From the NCBI RefSeq assembly GCF_000801105.2, contig NC_079514.1, positions 10,664,001 through 10,728,000 of the forward strand: a stretch of 64,000 nucleotides of DNA. Direction: 5' to 3'. Of the stretch, positions 1-10,758 are shown one piece after another (position 1 is the first letter of the stretch; each line of letters opens with the position of its first letter). The notes beneath the pieces were generated by a model. That model was given only the letters and a program-made list of their open reading frames with translations. It ran no database searches and was not told the origin of the DNA. Position numbers and translations under genes: made by a program. The stretch is from Raphanus sativus (taxonomy: Eukaryota; Streptophyta; Magnoliopsida; Brassicales; Brassicaceae).

Positions 1-587
1 CAAATGCATTGCTAGATATCTCAAACGAATGGTTTGTTCTCCTCTCCGAGTCATGCATCCCCCTCTACAACTTTACTACTATCTACGGTTACATAAGCAA
101 ATCAAAGCATAGCTTTATGGGTTCATTTGATGATCCTAGTCCCTATGGCCGAGGCCGTTACAATGCCAACATGTCCCCTGAGGTATCCATAGAGCAATGG
201 AGGAAAGGGTCTCAATGGTTTGAGGTTAACCGGGAGCTTGCGGTTTCCATTGTCAAAGATACCTTGTATTACCCTAAATTCAAAGAGTTCTGTACGCCCG
301 CATGTTACGTGGACGAGCATTACTTCCCAACAATGTTGACTATTGAGAAACCAGCGGCCTTGGCTAACCGTAGCTTGACTTGGGTAGACTGGTCGAGAGG
401 TGGTGCCCACCCGGCTACATTTGGAGAGCCAGACATCAATGAGGACTTCTTTGCAAGGATCATGAAAGGTTACAACTGCACTTACAATGGGGAAAACACA
501 TCCATGTGTTGTCTCTTTGCTAGAAAGTTTTCGCCTAGTGCTTTGGAGCCTTTGATTCAGATTGCTCCTAAGGTTCTGAGCTTTTGA
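1..587 (+). CDS. Core-2/I-branching (GT14, DUF266) glycosyltransferase, C-terminal part
   Basis: Partial gene: the reading frame is open to the left edge and ends at a stop at 585-587, giving about 195 C-terminal residues. The visible part carries family hallmarks: LLDISNEWFVLLSESCIPL near the start, FDDPSPYGRGRYNANMSPE, QWRKGSQWFEVNRELA, and CYVDEHYFPTML. Full-length plant members are about 380-400 residues, so roughly half is missing to the left. The family consists of type II Golgi membrane proteins thought to transfer sugars onto wall or arabinogalactan glycans; the substrate of this member is not known. No intron is seen in this part. From memory its position next to the PP2C gene matches At5g25970/At5g25990. 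Sure of the family, less sure which of those two copies it is. Confidence 0.9.
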   Translation, partial: NALLDISNEWFVLLSESCIPLYNFTTIYGYISKSKHSFMGSFDDPSPYGRGRYNANMSPEVSIEQWRKGSQWFEVNRELAVSIVKDTLYYPKFKEFCTPACYVDEHYFPTMLTIEKPAALANRSLTWVDWSRGGAHPATFGEPDINEDFFARIMKGYNCTYNGENTSMCCLFARKFSPSALEPLIQIAPKVLSF

Positions 588-632
588 GTAGTTACATTTT
601 TATGATTAAATATTTAAACATGCCCTTTTACC

Positions 633-693
<61 letters not shown>

Positions 694-1038
694 AACATGA
701 ATTAGAATACTTTGGTGCACATCAAAAAATAATTAAAATACTTTGCTCAAAGTATGAATTGTTTTTTTTTAAATGAGCAAAGTATTATTTTTTCTTTTAA
801 TATAAGTTGGTGATTCAAAAAAAAAAGAACACTTTGTTCATTTAAAAAAAAAACAATTCACACATTTAAGTTTTATCTACTTTAGGCCTTCGATATATTT
901 GAACCGGCCATAAATAGTGTTTCCAGTTAAGTAACATTTACATCATGAGTTTATATTGGACTTTGCTTAGGTTTGCGCTTGGCAGCATGTGCGATGAATG
1001 TACCTCGACCATCATACTGTAGTAGTATCTTGTATGAT
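588..1038. other. Short spacer between GT14 and PP2C genes
   Basis: Convergent 3' ends share this 450-bp spacer. It holds an AT microsatellite and, at about 735-870, an AT-rich inverted repeat built on AATACTTTGCTC / GAGCAAAGTATT with A/T tracts. No open frame of interest. In Arabidopsis (recalled) myrosinase genes lie in this interval; none is present here. Confidence 0.6.
640..690. repeat. (AT)n microsatellite
   Basis: About 25 uninterrupted AT units follow an A tract just downstream of the glycosyltransferase stop codon. Confidence 0.95.
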
Positions 1039-2787
1039 TCACATGTCCATAGTGCAACTTGGTTGTTCCTTGTTCTGTAAGAAAAGACATATTACTGTAA
1101 TATCATCAATCTTCTTAGATTTAAGCTTCTTCTTCCAAGTAGCTTCGGCCGCCTCTGCCACCATTTTAGCGGCAGTATCTTGGGGTTTTCCGGAATTCCA
1201 TATTAGTGATACAACTTCATCATTGCTAAGCATATCCCAAACCTGTGACGACAAATATTAAATACTACAAAGGATTTCACTAAATTTTTGAAGTGCTAAA
1301 AATTTTATGTGTGTGTTTACCCCGTCTGAAGCGAGTACAAGGAATCGGTCTTTAGAAGTTATTCGGTGGTGAGAGATCTCTGGAACCGCAATAACACCGT
1401 AGTCTTTGAGTCTGAAATCTCCAAAAGCTCTTGACATGGCTAATCCTGGTATGTCTTGGTTGGGTAGCCACACTCTTTGGCTGGATGGTTCTACTTTCAT
1501 TGCATGAACGCGACCTTTGCACGCCCTAATCCTCTCTGCTTCACCTGCGACGTTACAACTCACTAAATAAGTATCATTAAACCTATAATGATACAACCAT
1601 TCATTATGAAAAGAGAGAGTGGCATACTAGGGACATCAGGTGTTAGGTCCGATGTTAACTGAACTGCGCAGATCTCACCATCTTCGGTCATTGTCCCCAA
1701 CACTGCCCTTGAATCCCCAAGGTTAGCTATCATGAGGTCATCTCCCTGAAGAATACAAATGAGCTCGAGCTAGTCAAATCCTCCATTGCTACCACTCAAG
1801 TCCTAATGCTAGAGGAAAAAATAAAATAAATTTACCTGAGTAATAGCAACAACAGCCGTGGAGCCACTGAAGGAGCAATTAAAGACTTGGAGCATAAGCT
1901 CTCTGTCAATGAGTCTGAATGCACTAAAACAAGCTTTCTCCCACTTGCTAGCTTCATCTTCTTCACATGCATGAGGTTCTTCGTTTAGCTCCTTCTTTAG
2001 TGTTAACAGGAGTGATGGTAATCTATTCCTCACCATTTTGCTCACTAAGTGCCCATTTTTGCCGTGTCCATCAAACGCTCCACATAGCTCTGCTGCCTCT
2101 GTTCCATATCTCTAAGGAATTAACCAGTTAGCTTATACCAATCTAATCAATTTAATCTACTTAACTCCATAGATATTAGAAACTCACATATAAAAAACAG
2201 TTAATCTAGGCTTCGATTTGATTGCTTGTTTCTGTTTGCTATTCTTATTTTATATTTGGCGAGTTCAAATATTAGCATCTTAAACAGTTACTTATAGGAG
2301 ACTTAATCTAAAGACAAATAAACACTTCACAAAAAGTGAGAAGAATTGATTTTTAATGAAAATAAAGGAAATTTCAGTGAATATTCTCGCATGTAAATAC
2401 AAACACATAAATTTGTAATGATCTTGGAACAGTCAAGGCAGATCATCGATCTTGCTATGTTATGAAATGAAACATATATCGGTTTGTCATCAACCCTAGA
2501 ACCTTGTTGGTTCTCATCTAAGATAATGATTTATAGAACAAAAGAGAAGGAATATAGAAACAAGAAAATAGCAAAGTTTGAAAATGAACTACCAGATAAA
2601 GAATAGCATTATCTTGGTTAATCGCTTTGGTTCCTTGTATAGAGCAGATAGAACCGCGTCGGTGAACCGGACAGTAGTGATCAAAACCGAACTCATCGCC
2701 ATAACACACAACCGCATTCCCATCACCGTGTTCATTGTCCTCGTGAATCTCCGATGAAGAAGAAGGCAACGAGAAGCAATGACCCAT
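1039..2787 (-). CDS. PP2C-type protein phosphatase (At5g26010-like)
   Basis: Five exons read on the minus strand: 2787-2593, 2111-1836, 1745-1628, 1544-1321 and 1242-1039. All junctions are GT/AG and the joined length is 1017 nt (338 residues), close to the family size. The start MGHCFSLPSSS has Gly2 and Cys4, a possible myristoylation/palmitoylation signal. PP2C metal-site motifs appear in order: NQDN in exon 1, GAFDGHGKNG in exon 2, SGSTAVVAI, NLGDSRAVLG in exon 3, RAFGDFRLKDYG in exon 4, and LASDGVWD across the exon 4/5 junction. These are Mn/Mg-dependent Ser/Thr phosphatases. It looks intact. The substrate cannot be read from the sequence. Confidence 0.92.
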
Positions 2788-2936
2788 AATCTCACCAAAG
2801 TCGCACACAAATTTACTTGGAAGAAGAAAATAATACTGTTTTTGTTAAGCTTTGATTAGACGACCCGTTCAAGAACTTATATTAAATATGAAAAAGCCTT
2901 TTCTTGAAGCTGGAGCTTAGTTATTAAAGATTCATA

Positions 2937-3129
2937 CTCCTTCCGTTTCATAATAAGTGTCGTTTTCGAATTTCAATGCAGAATTTATTAATTTTATTCT
3001 GTATTTTATTTTTCTATTGGTCGAGATACATGGGTAATGATGTTTTTGTATGGAAAATATGCAAAATTTAATGATTTTTTAATCCGTGTGCACAACTCTG
3101 AAATGACACTTATTCAGAAACAGAGGAAA
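2937..3129. mobile_element. Stowaway-like (Tc1/mariner) MITE
   Basis: The element begins CTCCTTCCGTTTCATAATAAG and ends with the degraded inverse, TTATTCAGAAACAGAGGAAA. It is bordered by TA on both sides (2935-2936 and 3130-3131). The ends and TA target are typical of plant Stowaway MITEs. It has no coding capacity and the termini have diverged, so it is not recent. Confidence 0.75.
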
Positions 3130-3478
3130 TATAACATTATTTTATTGAAAGTGTTTTCTTATGGCAACTTAATAACCATATTATGTGGTATATTGAATTC
3201 CATAAGATAACATTATCACTGTCTGCGTGGCACCAACTTGAGTTTTAAACTTCAATGAAATCAATAATAGATAGATGTATATACGCTGACTTTTTATTTA
3301 ATATAGCGATACACAATCAATATCATGTTGCCCGAGTCTCGCTTGAAAGGGCAAGTTCTGCCGTTTAACAGGGCATTCTACTTAAGGAGATCATACCTTT
3401 ATAAGAACATGCTTGATGTGTGTGCTACTGAATATTTTAATAACTAATACACTTAAACACCTTATCATACATATGAAT

Positions 3479-4318
3479 GAACAAAACTTAGCTTCACCCC
3501 CTAAGGTGAATCTCTACATTCACCCACCAATAGGAATTAGTTAATTAAGATTTGATATCTCTTAAAAAAGGAAACCAAGTAATAAAAATTTAATGAAATA
3601 AAATTATGTTTTTAGATAAAAAAAAAATAGTAGCAATTATAAAATTTTTTTTTTTTAATATTGATAAATACGTCAGAAAATACTAAACCATAAACCCTAA
3701 ACCCTAAATTATAAATACTAAACCCTAAACCCTTGGGGAAAGCCTGAACCCTTGGGCAAATCCTACATCCTAAATCGTTAATCTTAAACCCTAAACCCTT
3801 AATCATAAACAATAATATTAAACCCTAAATTCTAAACACGAAACCCTAAACCCTAAACTCTTTGACAAATATTAAATCATAAACCCTTAATCCTAAACCA
3901 TAAACCATTTTGGAATTTAGGATTTAGGGTTTAGTATTAGGGGTTATAATTTAGGGTTTAGGGATTAGGATTTAGTTTATGATTTAAGGTTTGGTTTAAA
4001 TTTAAGGGTTTAGGGTATAGGATTTGCCCAAGGGTTCAGGCTTTTCCCTAAGGTTTAGGGTTTAGTATTTAGAATTTAAGGTTTAGGGTTTAGAATTTAG
4101 GGTTTAGGGTTTAGTATTTTCTGACGGATTTATCAATATTAAAAAAAAAATTTTTTGATAATTGCTACTATTTTTTATTTATCTAAAAACATAATTTTAT
4201 TTCATTAAATTCTTATTAATTGGTTTCCTTTTTCAAGAGATATCAAATCTCAATTAACTAATTCCTATTGGTGGGTGAATGTAGAGGTTCACCTTGGGGG
4301 TGAAGCTAAGTTTTATTC
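3479..4318. mobile_element. Mutator-type foldback element with telomere-like interior
   Basis: An 840-bp element that is almost entirely a long inverted repeat of two arms of roughly 400 bp. The left end reads GAACAAAACTTAGCTTCACC and the right end is its complement (GGTGAAGCTAAGTTTTATTC). A perfect 9-bp duplication, CATATGAAT, flanks it at 3470-3478 and 4319-4327. A 9-bp duplication and long terminal inverted repeats point to a non-autonomous Mutator-like element. The inner halves of both arms consist of degenerate CCCTAAA (left) and TTTAGGG (right) units. No transposase is present. Confidence 0.85.
3688..4120. repeat. Degenerate telomere-like repeats in inverted orientation
   Basis: Many AAACCCTAAACCC-type units run to about 3905. 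They are then mirrored as GGGTTTAGGGTTTAG units from about 3920. The units are interrupted by point changes, and the mirrored layout fits the foldback element better than a telomere fusion. Confidence 0.85.
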
Positions 4319-4987
4319 CATATGAATTATCAAGGAACTTTGAGTTTATATCAATAATATGGTCAACTTATAAGAAGAGAACATCCGCTTGGCTACTAAC
4401 CTCCTACTGCCCACATTTGTGAGTTTTGACGATATTTTTTGATAGAAACAAAAATGTCTTGCGAAAGACATCAACTCAGAATGTTCTCAAGTCCAATATT
4501 GGCAAGTTTCATAACTTGGTCAACTATATTCCTAGCATCTTACCGTATCCAATTGTTTGTTTGACTTATTCAAGTGGCCATTGTTCGGCCACGTAGCTCA
4601 ATCTTAGAATCAAGAAAAGTAAACGTGTAAATGCAAAAAAAAATCAAGTAGATGCCGGTTAAGGACCGATTCGGTTTGGGGTTGTATTCAAAACCGGAAG
4701 ACTAACAACCACTTTGTTCACCAAAACGCTGTCGTTTCTTACTGTTTTGTTCTTCCTGGGGCCCATACAAGGGAAACGTATAAACTTTGACTTAAGAACA
4801 GAACACGTTTCAACTGCTTCCAATGGAAAAGTCTTGATCTTTTGCATTCACCTAACCAACCTTCTTCGCATCTTCCCCCAATCTGAAAAAAAAAAAATCT
4901 CCCCTTTAAGTAAAAGGGCTAATCAAAACCCTAAAACCCACAATCCAATTCCATCTCCTCTCCCCCCTCTATTTGAAACTGATACCT
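4319..4987 (+). promoter_or_regulatory. Upstream region of ferrochelatase 1
   Basis: Spacer before the FC1 start. At 4757-4766 it contains TGGGGCCCAT, a GGGCCC/site-II-like motif often found in plant housekeeping and organelle-related promoters, and a pyrimidine-rich leader at about 4950-4985. No start site can be fixed from sequence alone. Confidence 0.4.
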
Positions 4988-7014
4988 ATGGAAGCAACGG
5001 CGTTATCATCTGGGCTTCGTCCTCTTCCGAACCCTAACGGTTACAGACTCCCGAGGTTTTAGCAGATTCTCAATTTCGATTTGTTTTTTTTTAGCTCCGA
5101 TTTTGATTAGTATTATTAAGGATGACGATTTGGTTTTTAAATGTCGTGTTACAGGTCGTGTTCTCTGAGAAAGTCTCTGCCTTTAGCTCGATTCCACTCA
5201 AAGGAGACACCTTTCGAACCTAAAGTGTCTCTCGCGATCACCACGCATCACCGTGGATTGAGTTTCAAGACGAACGTGTTCGAGCAAGCCCATCCTGTAG
5301 CTGGAGACCTCTCTTACGACGATGCTAACCGTTCTAATGTTGCTGAAGATAAGATCGGTGTCTTGCTTTTGAATCTAGGTGGCCCTGAAACGCTTAATGA
5401 CGTGCAGCCCTTCTTGTATAACCTGTTTGCAGACCCGGTGAGAGAACTCTATAGGAAAATGCTTTTGAGTTTTGGAGTGATTTGGGAATGTTTGGTTTCT
5501 GATGAAAATGTTTGTTTTGCAGGATATTATACGGCTTCCTAGACCGTTTCAGTTTCTCCAAGGAGCTATAGCAAAGTTCATATCTGTTGTCCGTGCCCCG
5601 AAGTCGAAAGAAGGGTATGCTGCTATCGGTGGTGGCTCTCCTCTGCGTAAGATTACCGATGAGCAAGCTGATGCTATCCGTATGGCTTTGCAAACTAAGA
5701 ACGTTTCTGCTACTGTCTATGTTGGGATGCGGTACTGGTTTCCTTTCACTGAGGAGGCTGTTCAGCAGGTGATTTTTTACATTTTCTTTTGTTTCTTAGA
5801 CGATGGATTTAGTTATGTTTATCAATTACATTTTTTTTTAAAACAGATTAAGAAGGACAAGATTACAAGACTTGTTGTACTACCGTTGTACCCACAGTAT
5901 TCTATCTCCACTACTGGCTCAAGCGTCCGCGTTCTCCAAGACTTATTCAGGTTTTTGTGTAATCCACTTTGTGGTATATTGTATTGTTTTGCATGAGCGG
6001 CTCTTTAACATGAGAATTATCATCATTCAGGAAAGATCCGTACCTAGCTAGAGTGCCAGTTGCTATTATACAGTCCTGGTACCAAAGGCGAGGCTATGTC
6101 AATTCCATGGCTGACCTCATTGAGAAGGAGCTTCAAACTTTCTCTGATCCTAAGGAGGTAACTGTTATCTCTCCTCTAATGTTTACATTTTCTAGTCCGA
6201 ACTATTGTTTTTAATTGGTGTCATTTGTCTGTATGATTTTAGGTTATGGTGTTCTTCAGTGCTCATGGTGTTCCAGTTAGCTATGTAGAGAACTCTGGAG
6301 ATCCATACCAGAAACAGATGGAAGAGTGCATTGACTTGATAATGGAAGAGCTAAAATCTCGAGGGGTTCAAAACAACCATATATTGGCATACCAGGTTTG
6401 GTCTCATTTTATCATCCGTTAATACAAAGCTTGCTTTTGTCCATTACCTCTTTTATCTCAAGCCATGTAATTGAATCTGATCTTTTGCCAGAGTCGTGTT
6501 GGGCCTGTTCAATGGCTGAAGCCATACACTGATGAGGTTCTTGTCGACCTTGGTAAGAACGGTGTCAAGAGTCTACTAGCCGTTCCAGTCAGGTAAACAG
6601 AACATATAATAATAATAATCTCCATCAAGTAGAAGCTGTGAGTGTTTTGGCTTTCTCAACTTTTCTTTCTTTGTCTTTGAATTAATTTTCAGTTTTGTGA
6701 GTGAGCACATTGAGACGCTTGAAGAGATAGACATGGAGTACAGGGAACTAGCATTGGAGTCAGGGATAGAGAACTGGGGTCGTGTCCCGGCGCTAGGTCT
6801 GACGCCATCCTTCATCACCGACTTGGCTGATGCAGTGATAGAATCGCTTCCTTCAGCGGAAGCAATGGTGCACCCAAGTGGTGCGGGTGTCTCAGAGGAT
6901 GATAGGGAGTCATCAGACGCTTTCGGTTACATAATGAAGATGTTCTTTGGTTCGGTTCTAGCCTTCCTACTGCTTCTCTCTCCAAAGATGTTCCATGCAT
7001 TCCGCAACCTCTAG
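4988..7014 (+). CDS. FC1: Ferrochelatase 1
   Basis: Eight exons: 4988-5055, 5155-5437, 5523-5768, 5847-5950, 6031-6157, 6243-6395, 6492-6592 and 6693-7014. They join to 1404 nt (467 residues) with GT/AG at every junction. The enzyme inserts Fe2+ into protoporphyrin IX, the last step of haem synthesis, in plastids. The first ~85 residues are Ser/Arg-rich and fit a transit peptide. Core motifs include [56 protein letters not shown] (catalytic His), [16 protein letters not shown] and [14 protein letters not shown]. The C-terminus is a short hydrophobic stretch ([11 protein letters not shown]). The chlorophyll-binding-like C-terminal extension of FC2 is absent, and position also supports FC1. Confidence 0.95.
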
Positions 7015-7583
7015 AAGAAACATGTTGAGGATCTCTGATGAATAGTTGGTTTTGTGTTCTTTTTAAATGTCTTGGTCAAGTGTAATGTATGTAGTCCAAT
7101 CTATTGAAGTACTAGCACACCATCTCTAGTGAGGTGATGTGGTTTGAGTAGTTCAATACATTGGACTACATATATTACATTTGATCAAGATATAAACTAG
7201 TGAACGGAAATAATGAGGGAAGAAGAGACGGGAGGATTATTCTGGGTTTTAGTTATAAACATAGTGCTACGTTCGTTCCTCCTAGAGATTGAGGAAAAGG
7301 AATATAATCTATTAGTTATTTTGGTTTTCTATAAAAGCAATTTGTCAAATGCATTCTTTCTTTTGTTTATTAATCAGAAGTTAAAAAAGTCATCATCTTT
7401 CAACACGATCATTAGTGTAATTTTCTTCACCTTAAGAAAGCAGGAAAGACCATCCCACTAAAGGTTGTGTTTGGGATGAAAAAGAACATCATGTTACACA
7501 CACAAGACAAGACGGTTATATATTCACATGTACGCAGCGCATAGAAGCTTCTAGCATAACTGCTTTGGCTCTTGACAACAGTT
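7015..7583. other. Spacer between convergent FC1 and HDA2 genes
   Basis: Holds the 3' untranslated regions of both genes and a long imperfect hairpin (7070-7190). The rest is plain AT-rich sequence with no credible open frame. Confidence 0.6.
7070..7190. repeat. Long imperfect hairpin in the FC1/HDA2 spacer
   Basis: The left arm starts TCTTGGTCAAGTGTAATGTA and the right arm ends TACATTTGATCAAGA. The outer ~39 bases pair with only a few mismatches, mostly G/A or C/T changes. Partial pairing continues inwards to a loop near CTCTAGTGAGG. It lies where the FC1 3' UTR is expected. It could be a MITE remnant or a small-RNA-forming foldback; no flanking duplication was recognised. Confidence 0.75.
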
Positions 7584-9714
7584 TCACGTGGAAGTTGAGT
7601 CCAGTTGTGTATTGATTAACCCTTGACGTGAGAGATTTTCAATGGAATCCGCAATAACTCTGGCGTTGGACTTCATGTACCCGCCTGCACAAAAGTTTTA
7701 TCTTATATGTTATCATTAAACACATTACTCAATAGGCTCTTTTGTTGGTTGTGTTGTATTTCAATTTTCTGACCTGAAGTCAGCATCACAACAGGAATCT
7801 CTCTCTCCCTTGCACATCTGAAGACTTTCTCGTCTCTACTGGTTATGCCATCAGGGCTTATCTGCACCAAGGAGTCACCAAGTTAAGAGACATTCTGCTC
7901 ATATAGAAAAAGGCCATAATATAAGCTCTCACCTTTAGAAGCCCCAGAGGGTCACCGTCTAAGATATCAGTCCCAGCATTGTAAACTACCAACTCTGGTT
8001 GGAAGTTCCGGAAAGCAACCTGAGAGGAGTTATACCCAACCATCATAAGTTTATCTCTCTTAAGATTCATAAAACCAACATAGTTCACTACTACTAATCA
8101 TGTCTCTTCAATGGACCAAGTTTCTAGCTTTCAGCTTCACAGCTACCGTGATTTTCCAAGAGACAAGAGACCAAAGAAATGCATACCTCAAGCGCTTTAT
8201 CTAGTTTCCTCAAATACTCATCAGTGCTGGTCCCGCTCTGTCAAAAAAAAAGGTGACACAAAATGACAAAAAACATTCCAATTAGTACAAGCGAGAGAAG
8301 GTATGCTTTGCTTACCATCACCTCAACCTTCTGATCGATAAATCTTCTAGCACTATAATCCTGAGAAGCAAAAGAAAAAAAAACAGTGTTGAATGCAAAC
8401 ACAAAAGCCATAAGACTGAAACTGCACTACAAGTTAAAAGAGGAATGTAAATAACTTTCCAAAAGGGAAAAGCTCCGAGAATGTTAGCTTACATAAGGAT
8501 ATATCTCAGGATTGTACATATCCAGAATGTAAACACGACCTGCACACAAAAAAACTATTATCAAACACACGGCACACAAGTAAAACAAAGAAAAAAAAAT
8601 CATAAATACAAATATGAGATTCTCATACTATCATCGCCGAGATCTGTTTCATGGCCATTCCCTTGATGAGCATCAAGATCTATGATCATAACCCTGTTCG
8701 AGTTTTTAACAATGTCAAGAACATAAAAACAGCTAATAATACATTTGTTAGCCACTAGAGAAGATGTAGTTAGTTACCTGGATATGCTTAGACGAAGAAA
8801 TGCAAAGTGAATACAAAGAGAAATATCAGCGAAAGCACAGAACCCGCCTCCTCTTTCGGCAGTACAATGATGAAAACCTCCTCCTACGTTTATCGCCCAT
8901 CCACGTTCCACCGCAAGCTTAGCCGCCAGGATCGTCCCGCCAACCTGCTTCCGGAACGGTCTAAGAACCTTCTGCTGCACAAGAAAGTTTGGGAACAAAG
9001 CAACTGGTGGAACCTATCATCATACACATAAAAAAAGTTTAGTTCAACAAAAAAAAAAACAAAATAGATTAAATTAAATGGAGACAATGAATCAATCACC
9101 TCGGTTATCCTAGCGACGGTTGCACTGCTTTTCAAACTGTTCAAGTAGTTCAACGAGTGTACCTGATGATGATACATAAGAATCAAAGAGAGTTGATCCA
9201 CTCTATGTATAGTTTTCACACCATCTAAAAGAGAAGTCAAAAGTACCACTAAGAGATCACTGTTGGAAGCTTCTAGAGGCTCAACGATTGATTTCTCCTC
9301 CAAGAACCCATCAGAAACGAGGAACTTGCAAACTCTACGCCACTTGGTCGAATCAAACGGATGCCTGCACATATTCAGATAACAAGAATAATGATTCCAA
9401 CTTTAGAAGAATCATAAAAGAGACCACAGAACATTCAACCAAGTTGCTTAGAATTGGGTATATATATTACTCACAACTTCTCAATCCCCATGAACGAGAT
9501 GTCGTATGCTGATGAGTAGATGATCGAAACCTGTTGTTCAAACAATCAAACAAACAAACTCTATAGTCAAAATCTTGAATTGTATTAGAGACACACAAAA
9601 CAAGCAGAATCTGTAGGATACCTTTGATTCAGGGACGTTGAAGTATAGTTTGCTGGAGAGGATTCGTTCTCGCCGGAGAGCTTCAGGGTGAGTCTCCATC
9701 GAAAACGATGACAT
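7584..9714 (-). CDS. HDA2: Class IV (HDAC11-type) histone deacetylase
   Basis: Twelve exons on the minus strand: 9714-9622, 9530-9475, 9364-9247, 9162-9100, 9013-8778, 8693-8629, 8539-8493, 8360-8316, 8237-8187, 8019-7933, 7861-7774 and 7684-7584. They total 1050 nt (349 residues) with GT/AG throughout. Zn-dependent deacetylase motifs are intact: GGGFHHCTAERGGGFCAFAD (active-site His pair), IIDLDAHQGNGHE (metal-binding Asp and His), YNAGTDILDGDPLG (second metal-binding Asp) and LTSGGY. The start at MSSFSMETHPEAL was chosen because it matches the recalled Arabidopsis protein. An upstream ATG at 9845 is in a different frame. It removes acetyl groups from lysines on histones or other proteins; class IV targets in plants are poorly known. 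Confidence 0.94.
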
Positions 9715-10758
9715 TTCGGATGATTGAAAGCAACGGTGTAGATGAATTGGGAGACTTTGATGGCGGAAAACGTGAAGAGCAAGTAAACAGCTGAGTCACG
9801 AGTTAAATCGGTCCATGATGTCGAGACAGTTTGGATATCTTTCATGACTGAAGCGGCGAGTTTATGTTTTGTTCTGTTCTGGAAGAAAGATCTACAGATG
9901 ACAACTTTCCAGACGCGCGGAAGACGCGCGTTTCGTTGACTTTCTCTTGGTCTTTTTTTTTAAAAAGAAACTCATAGCAAAGACTTTCTCTTCTTATTAT
10001 TTGTTTATATGAAATGTGTGTGTTTTTTTTTAAAGTTAACAAACGTGCAGTTTATGAAATCTCTAGAGCATATTAATTTCAATATTCTTGATAAAATTAT
10101 TTTAGAAAAAAATATAATGCTGAGTTTGTCAACTTTGAAATATTCAATCAAAAATTTATTATGTTAATCTTTTTATATTAAAAATCCACTAAAAACTTGC
10201 AATGTGGGTGTAATTCTTACACCTCAAAATGAAATTCAGGGTTTTTAGTCAGGATTAGAGATCACAGAGATTATTCTTGTAATTTAAGAAATAATTAATG
10301 TTACTGCTTTTCTGTAGTATCGTAAATCTTCATGTATAAAAAACCCCATGAATATCTATCTCAAAATACTATCTTCCGAGTGATGTCACAAAAAAAAAGA
10401 TAATATCGACTATCGTCCGAGCTAACAAAGGGGTGTAAAAGAGTGAATAAGAAATACTGAGTAGTTAGATAAACATGCGGCTCTAACTAGTGACCATAAA
10501 AAAAAAATATGAACAAAGAGGAATGGAATGCAGAAGAACAAAATAATAGGAGTATTTATTTTTTATTGTTCTTTGTCAGATTTGATAAGGAATAAAACTA
10601 TTCATTCCCACTCATTCTTTTGGTCACTATTTAGAACCGTAGTTTAGTGGTTTGTAATCATGTTATCACGTGGATTTAACCCGCGTATAATGAATGTTTT
10701 TTTATTTAAAAATAAAGAATGTTTTTTGATTAAAGGTTGTTTACAAATATTGAAAAAA
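9715..10758. other. HDA2 promoter and AT-rich spacer
   Basis: Close to HDA2 lies the repeated GACGCGCG at about 9912-9930, two CGCG-type elements. Further out the sequence is AT-rich. About 10505-10625 has weak inverted similarity (GAACAAAG near 10510, TTCTTTGTC near 10570). No gene is recognised. Confidence 0.4.

Noticed and set aside
998..1261. Open frame on the plus strand over the PP2C last exon
   Set aside because: Antisense shadow of the phosphatase exon; the minus strand carries the conserved protein.
3612..3812. 66-codon frame in the telomere-like foldback
   Set aside because: Arises from the repeat sequence itself; no known domain.
3688..4120. Chromosome fusion or former telomere
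   Set aside because: The repeats sit inside inverted arms with a 9-bp target duplication, so a transposed element explains them better.
9585..9845. Upstream ATG at 9845 as the HDA2 start
   Set aside because: It is in a different frame from the conserved protein; the ATG at 9714 matches homologues and splices in frame.
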